From assembly GCA_934489915.1 (NCBI GenBank), contig CAKSSZ010000043.1:1-9546 (forward strand): DNA of 9,546 nt, written 5' to 3'. This document shows, piece by piece, positions 6,314 to 9,546 of the stretch. Numbering within the stretch: position 1 is the stretch's first letter; each line of letters begins with the position of its first letter. The notes under the pieces are model-generated. The model saw only the letters and a program-made list of their open reading frames with translations, searched no databases and was not told the origin of the DNA. The translations under genes and the position numbers were made by a program. The stretch comes from an uncultured Clostridia bacterium. Its GTDB lineage: Bacteria; Bacillota; Clostridia; HGM11514.

Positions 6314-7667
6314 CTTTACCACCTTTCGACAGCAAAACTACCGTCTCCACATGCCCTGTTCTGGGAAACATATCAAAAGGAAACGCCTCTCGACAATGAT
6401 AACCGAACTGAGAAAAGCTCTGTACGTCCCGAGCAAGGGTGGCGGGGTTGCAGGATACATATATGATCCGCTCCGGTGCCATTTTCCAAACAGCAGCAAG
6501 AAGAGCGTCATCGCAGCCACTGCGGGGAGGATCCACCACCAGCAGATCAATTTTTTCCGCAATCTTCGCCGCCGCCAATCCTGCGTCCCCACAGAAAAAT
6601 TCTGCGTTTGCAATATGATTTTGCCTTGCATTTTCCCGAGCATTTTCGATAGCGGACGGTACAATTTCAACACCGATGGCACGCTTGGCAGCCCGAGCAA
6701 ACAGCAGCGTCATGGTACCAATCCCGCAATATAAATCCAGCACAGTATCCCGATCAGTCACTCCGGACAGCTCCAAAGCCTTTCTGTAAAGGCGCTCCGT
6801 CTGGCTATGATTTACCTGAAAAAAGGAATGGGGTGAAATGGTAAATTGCAGCCAGCAAAGCCGGTCACGAATGACCCCGTCTCCTTGCAGAAAAATCATT
6901 TTTTCTCCCAGCACTACATTGGTTTGTTGTAAGTTACAGTTTTGTACTACCGTAACCCCTTCCCCCAGTGCTTGAGTCAGTAAGCGGCAAAGGAGATCCG
7001 CATTGGGCAGCCTCTTCTCCGAATTGGTTACCACGCAAGCCATACATTCCTCAAAAGTGGAAGAAAACCGCAAATAAAGGTGGCGCACCACCCCTCGGTG
7101 CTCCTTCTCATCATAGGGCAAAACGCCTTCCTGCGCCATATAAGAAAGCAATGCGTCAGCCGCTCGGTCGGTGCGGCAATCCTGTAACAAGCACCCCCGA
7201 CAGGGAACCAACCGATGGGAACGCGCCGCATAAAATCCAACGGCAGCATTTCCCATACTGTCACGCCCCACCGGCAGCTGCACTTTATTGCGATAATGGG
7301 TCAGCTTTGGCGACGGCTCCACCGGATGCACTGGGATTTCCAATCCACCAATACGTTGAAAGGCGTCTGCCACCACCTGCCGCTTTAATTCCATCTCTTC
7401 CTCATAAGACATGTGCCGTAAATGGCATCCGCCGCAAGACGGGTAGCTTTCACACTCTACTGCCACACGCTGCGGTGACGAGATGGTCAACTCCTTGATT
7501 TTTCCGTAACCGTAGCTTTTTTTTACCTTCAGCAGCTGCACACGCGCCTGTTCTCCCCGCAGCATTCCCGGTACAAACAACACAAATTCATCAACTCTGC
7601 AAACCGCATTTCCTTCTGCGGTATACCCCTCTGCCGTTACCGTTACCACGTCATTTTTTTGCAGCAT
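6303..7667 (-). CDS. rlmD: 23S rRNA (uracil-C5)-methyltransferase, RlmD/RumA family
   Basis: This is a 454-residue complete enzyme expected to use S-adenosylmethionine to methylate C5 of a uracil in 23S rRNA (U1939 in E. coli numbering; related enzymes may choose another site). Residues 1-60 form an N-terminal TRAM RNA-binding domain. Iron-sulfur ligands are Cys72, Cys78 and Cys81 (CESYPSCGGC) with Cys159 as the likely fourth. The SAM site is DLYCGIGT (311-318), DPPRSGC is at 379-385, the nucleophile is Cys406 in SCNP, and the catalytic base is Glu441 in GHVETVVLL. The ATG at 7667 overlaps the rluD stop as TAATG and has an AAGGGGAG ribosome site. The last codons appear swapped: a second, diverged copy of this terminus sits at 5245-5303, and the codons after HVETV are AT-rich. 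The stop overlaps the HNH start by 11 bp. Confidence 0.9.
   Translation of the reverse strand: MLQKNDVVTVTAEGYTAEGNAVCRVDEFVLFVPGMLRGEQARVQLLKVKKSYGYGKIKELTISSPQRVAVECESYPSCGGCHLRHMSYEEEMELKRQVVADAFQRIGGLEIPVHPVEPSPKLTHYRNKVQLPVGRDSMGNAAVGFYAARSHRLVPCRGCLLQDCRTDRAADALLSYMAQEGVLPYDEKEHRGVVRHLYLRFSSTFEECMACVVTNSEKRLPNADLLCRLLTQALGEGVTVVQNCNLQQTNVVLGEKMIFLQGDGVIRDRLCWLQFTISPHSFFQVNHSQTERLYRKALELSGVTDRDTVLDLYCGIGTMTLLFARAAKRAIGVEIVPSAIENARENARQNHIANAEFFCGDAGLAAAKIAEKIDLLVVDPPRSGCDDALLAAVWKMAPERIIYVSCNPATLARDVQSFSQFGYHCREAFPFDMFPRTGHVETVVLLSKGGKDEI
6340..6376 (-). repeat. Reference copy of the duplicated segment inside rlmD
   Basis: This part of rlmD encodes FDMFPRTGHVETV and contains both pieces found again downstream: 6358-6376 (copies at 5378-5396 and 5328-5346) and the 14-bp core 6340-6353 (exact copy at 5276-5289). 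The downstream copies break between these two pieces, just after the AGAAC of the Arg-Thr codons. Confidence 0.7.
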
Positions 7668-8590
7668 TAGACTCCCCTTCTGCGCAAGCGCTCTAAAATT
7701 TTTTCAAAATACTCCGGCAAGGGACAGGAAAATGTCATCCTCTCCCCGCTCGTCGGGTGAACAAATCCAATCTCGACTGCATGGAGCGCCTGGGAGTGAA
7801 GCCCAAAAGGATTTTTCCCGCCGCCGTACTCCTCGTCCCCCATTACAGGGTGACCGATATGCTGCATATGCACACGGATCTGATGAGTACGACCCGTCTC
7901 CAACCGACATTTCACCAAGGTATAATCCCCGAACCGTTCCAGCACCTGATAATGGGTCACAGCATTTCGGGAGTTTTTTTGGGTGACGCACATTTTTTTG
8001 CGCTGTGACGGATTTCTGCCGATGGGTGCGTCCACCGTTCCGCTTTCCTCCCGCAGATTGCCCCGCACCAAACACAGGTAGATCCTGCTGCAGGTTTTTT
8101 CTTTAATTTGCTCTGCCAAGCTTAAATGCGCCTCGTTGGTTTTTGCCACCACAATCAAACCGCTCGTGTTCTTATCCAACCGATGCACAATGCCCGGGCG
8201 AATCACGCCATTGATCCCGGAAAGCTTTCCTTTTGCATGATAGAGCACTGCGTTTACCAGCGTTCCCGATTCATTTCCCGCCGCCGGATGCACTACCATG
8301 CCCTTTGGCTTATTGATCACCATCAATTGATCATCCTCAAACACCACATCCAGCGGAATATTTTCCGGCTGCACCTCAAGCGGTTCGGGAGACGGCAAAT
8401 ACAGTATAATTTCATCCCCTGCTGCAACCCGGATACTGCTGCGCACCTTTTTCCCGTTGCACAGCACCTTCCCCTGTTCCATTAATTTTTGTACATAAGA
8501 GCGGGTCAGTTCCTCTTCCAGTGTACTGATATATTTATCAATCCGTTCCGGCTCCGCATCAAGCGGTACCGTCCAATGTTTCTCGGTCAT
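7667..8590 (-). CDS. Ribosomal large-subunit pseudouridine synthase, RluD/RluA family
   Basis: This is a 307-residue enzyme that converts specific uridines in RNA (23S rRNA for RluD) to pseudouridine. The N-terminal part (about 15-75) is an S4-type RNA-binding domain (RIDKYIS, SYVQKLMEQGKV). The catalytic block is RPGIVHRLDKNTSGLIVVAK with Asp139 as the active residue, and LETGRTHQIRVHMQHIGHPV (230-249) is the second conserved motif. The ATG at 8590 overlaps the lspA stop as ATGA; an upstream in-frame ATG at 8650 lies deep within lspA and would add 20 residues with no S4 similarity. The upstream sequence is G-rich without a clean AGGAGG, so coupling to lspA is likely. The lspA-rluD pairing is common in Bacillota. 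Substrate choice between RluA, RluC and RluD cannot be settled from sequence alone. Confidence 0.9.
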   Translation of the reverse strand: MTEKHWTVPLDAEPERIDKYISTLEEELTRSYVQKLMEQGKVLCNGKKVRSSIRVAAGDEIILYLPSPEPLEVQPENIPLDVVFEDDQLMVINKPKGMVVHPAAGNESGTLVNAVLYHAKGKLSGINGVIRPGIVHRLDKNTSGLIVVAKTNEAHLSLAEQIKEKTCSRIYLCLVRGNLREESGTVDAPIGRNPSQRKKMCVTQKNSRNAVTHYQVLERFGDYTLVKCRLETGRTHQIRVHMQHIGHPVMGDEEYGGGKNPFGLHSQALHAVEIGFVHPTSGERMTFSCPLPEYFEKILERLRRRGV

Positions 8591-9096
8591 GAATCCGCCC
8601 CCCGCACAATCAAAATCGCCAGCATTGCCATTCCGACCACTACAAAGCAATCTGCCAAATTAAAAACGGGAAAGGAGAAAAACCGCACCTCTAAAAAGTC
8701 AACAACATAAGACAGGCGGATCCGATCCACCAGATTACCGATTGCCCCTGCAAACACCGCTGTCCCACTAAGCAAAAGCGCAGGCTGCGTAATGCGGTAG
8801 CGCACCACCAGCCATACCCCGCCGATCAGGATCCCGCAGGTCAGCAGCAATAAAATCCATCTCTGCCCGGATAACATTCCAAAAGCAGCGCCGTAATTTT
8901 GCACATAAGTAAAGGAAAATATGCCCTCAATCACCGGAATCTCCCGCTGCAGCTGCAAATAATGCTGCGCCCAATATTTTGTTCCCTGATCCACCGCAAG
9001 CAATGCTGCCGCAAACAGGAGATAGGGCAACAGCGCACGTGCTGAAAAGGCTTTTTTTTCAGCCGGCCGTTCTTCTGTTTTTTTCTCTTTTGTCAT
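8587..9096 (-). CDS. lspA: Signal peptidase II (prolipoprotein signal peptidase)
   Basis: This 169-residue inner-membrane aspartyl protease removes signal peptides from lipid-modified prolipoproteins. There are four hydrophobic segments (about 21-36, 80-99, 106-122, 148-164). Family motifs are VDQGTKYWA (35-43), QNYGAAFG (66-73), GNLVDR with catalytic Asp124, and VFNLADC with catalytic Asp149. The start is ambiguous: ATGs at 9114, 9102 and 9096 are in frame. The GGGAGG ribosome site at 9112-9107 excludes 9114; it lies 10 nt from 9096 and 4 nt from 9102. I chose 9096, which makes the same ATGA stop/start overlap with aroB that lspA makes with rluD. The charged Lys/Glu-rich N-terminal 17 residues are longer than in many homologues. 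Confidence 0.9.
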   Translation of the reverse strand: MTKEKKTEERPAEKKAFSARALLPYLLFAAALLAVDQGTKYWAQHYLQLQREIPVIEGIFSFTYVQNYGAAFGMLSGQRWILLLLTCGILIGGVWLVVRYRITQPALLLSGTAVFAGAIGNLVDRIRLSYVVDFLEVRFFSFPVFNLADCFVVVGMAMLAILIVRGADS

Positions 9097-9546
9097 TTCC
9101 ATACTGCCTCCCATCCGCAGCGCACCGCTTCCGGCGGTACGCTGCTCTCCAAGCGCACATCGCCCAAACCAAAGGGTAATACAAAGCGCAGCTTACCGTC
9201 CTCCGACTTTTTATCCCGCTGCATTGCTGCAAGCATTGTTTTCTCATCTCCGGCCGGGAGCGTTAAGGGTAAGCCCAGCTTCTTTAATAAGGCAGTCACC
9301 CGCCCCCGGCTTGCATCCTTTCCCAGATACTCCGCAGCCGCACAAGCGGAAATCAAACCCAATCCCACCGCTTCTCCATGGAACACCGCATGGCGGGTGG
9401 CCGCTTCGTAAGCATGACCGAAGGTATGCCCTAAATTCAAAACAGCACGGATTCCGTTCTCCCGCTCATCCTCCGCCACAATCCTTGCCTTGCATTGGCA
9501 GCAGAGCGCAACCACTTCTCGCAAGCTTGCTTCCTCTCTCCTAAGC
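9093..9546 (-). CDS. aroB: 3-dehydroquinate synthase, C-terminal part (start outside window)
   Basis: The frame is open to the right edge (LRREEAS continues upstream of the in-frame TTG at 9524), so the gene is cut by the window. About 150 residues of an enzyme of usually about 350 are seen. AroB closes DAHP to 3-dehydroquinate in the shikimate pathway using NAD+ and a divalent metal. The C-terminal metal-binding domain is clear: CKARIVAEDERENGIRAVLN, then LGHTFGHAYEA with metal-ligand histidine, FHGEAVGLGL with a second histidine, and DKK followed by GKLRFVLPFGLGDV near the end. TGA at 9095-9093 overlaps the lspA start. It is the first visible gene of the operon; the promoter must lie beyond the window. 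Confidence 0.92.
   Translation of the reverse strand, partial: LRREEASLREVVALCCQCKARIVAEDERENGIRAVLNLGHTFGHAYEAATRHAVFHGEAVGLGLISACAAAEYLGKDASRGRVTALLKKLGLPLTLPAGDEKTMLAAMQRDKKSEDGKLRFVLPFGLGDVRLESSVPPEAVRCGWEAVWK

Larger units (their letters stand above)
5396..6376 (-). mobile_element. Putative HNH-carrying unit inserted at the rlmD 3' end
   Basis: The segment between the two DMFPRT-coding direct repeats (6376-6358 and 5396-5378) contains the last codons of rlmD and one AT-rich HNH endonuclease gene, and nothing else. The older rlmD terminus lies just downstream (5245-5303). This is the layout left when a unit carrying its own replacement 3' end enters a gene terminus. No integrase, transposase or terminal inverted repeats are visible, so the boundaries and mechanism are inference. 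Confidence 0.45.

Noticed and set aside
6314..6322. GTG start at 6322 for the HNH gene
   Set aside because: The GTG is part of the AAAGGTGG ribosome site that serves the ATG at 6313.
6968..7498. Long plus-strand open frames opposite rlmD and rluD (for example 6968-7498, 8126-8485)
   Set aside because: They have Pro/His/Arg-rich composition with no recognisable domain and lie wholly inside well-supported genes on the other strand.
8591..8650. Longer rluD start at 8650
   Set aside because: It would overlap lspA by about 60 bp and adds a Cys/Gly-rich stretch unlike the S4 domain; the ATGA overlap at 8590 is the natural junction.

Overview
The window looks like a chromosomal segment from a gut-type Clostridia (Bacillota). 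The evidence is strong AGGAGG-type ribosome sites, a perfect sigma-A-type promoter, NhaC, GH127 and FAD-oxidoreductase families common in that group, and a housekeeping block aroB-lspA-rluD-rlmD. I cannot name a genus.

Layout. Positions 1-1165 (+) hold the 3' part of an FAD-dependent oxidoreductase. A TTGACA-17-TATAAT promoter (1226-1254) drives a complete NhaC-family Na+/H+ antiporter (1289-3073, +), which ends at a strong hairpin (3089-3125). That hairpin probably also serves the convergent minus-strand unit. On the minus strand, reading right to left, are aroB (enters from the right edge, ends 9093), lspA, rluD and rlmD. All are joined by short stop/start overlaps, so they form one tightly coupled operon. 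Directly after rlmD, and overlapping it by 11 bp, is an AT-rich gene for an HNH endonuclease with homing-endonuclease-associated repeats. About 210 bp of non-coding DNA follows, then a GH127-like glycosidase gene (3243-5171).

The most interesting part is 5245-6376. The non-coding DNA downstream of the HNH gene contains broken copies of the end of rlmD. One stub still reads HVETVVLMARTGEI-stop in the same orientation as rlmD (5245-5289) and shares an exact 14-bp core with the live gene (6340-6353). Two further short, diverged copies of the preceding DMFPRT-coding segment lie at 5325-5346 and 5375-5396; the second begins immediately after the HNH stop codon. The HNH gene is therefore bracketed by rlmD 3'-end sequences. 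The codons concerned surround the family's catalytic Glu (HVE motif). This suggests that the rlmD terminus has been invaded repeatedly by units that bring a replacement 3' end, keep the rRNA methyltransferase intact and push the old end downstream. No integrase gene is present, so whether homing or site-specific recombination did this is open.

Functionally the minus-strand operon combines aromatic biosynthesis (aroB), lipoprotein maturation (lspA) and rRNA modification (rluD, rlmD). The HNH gene appears to ride on that operon's transcription and translation. The low-GC HNH and GH127 genes stand apart in composition from their GC-richer neighbours.
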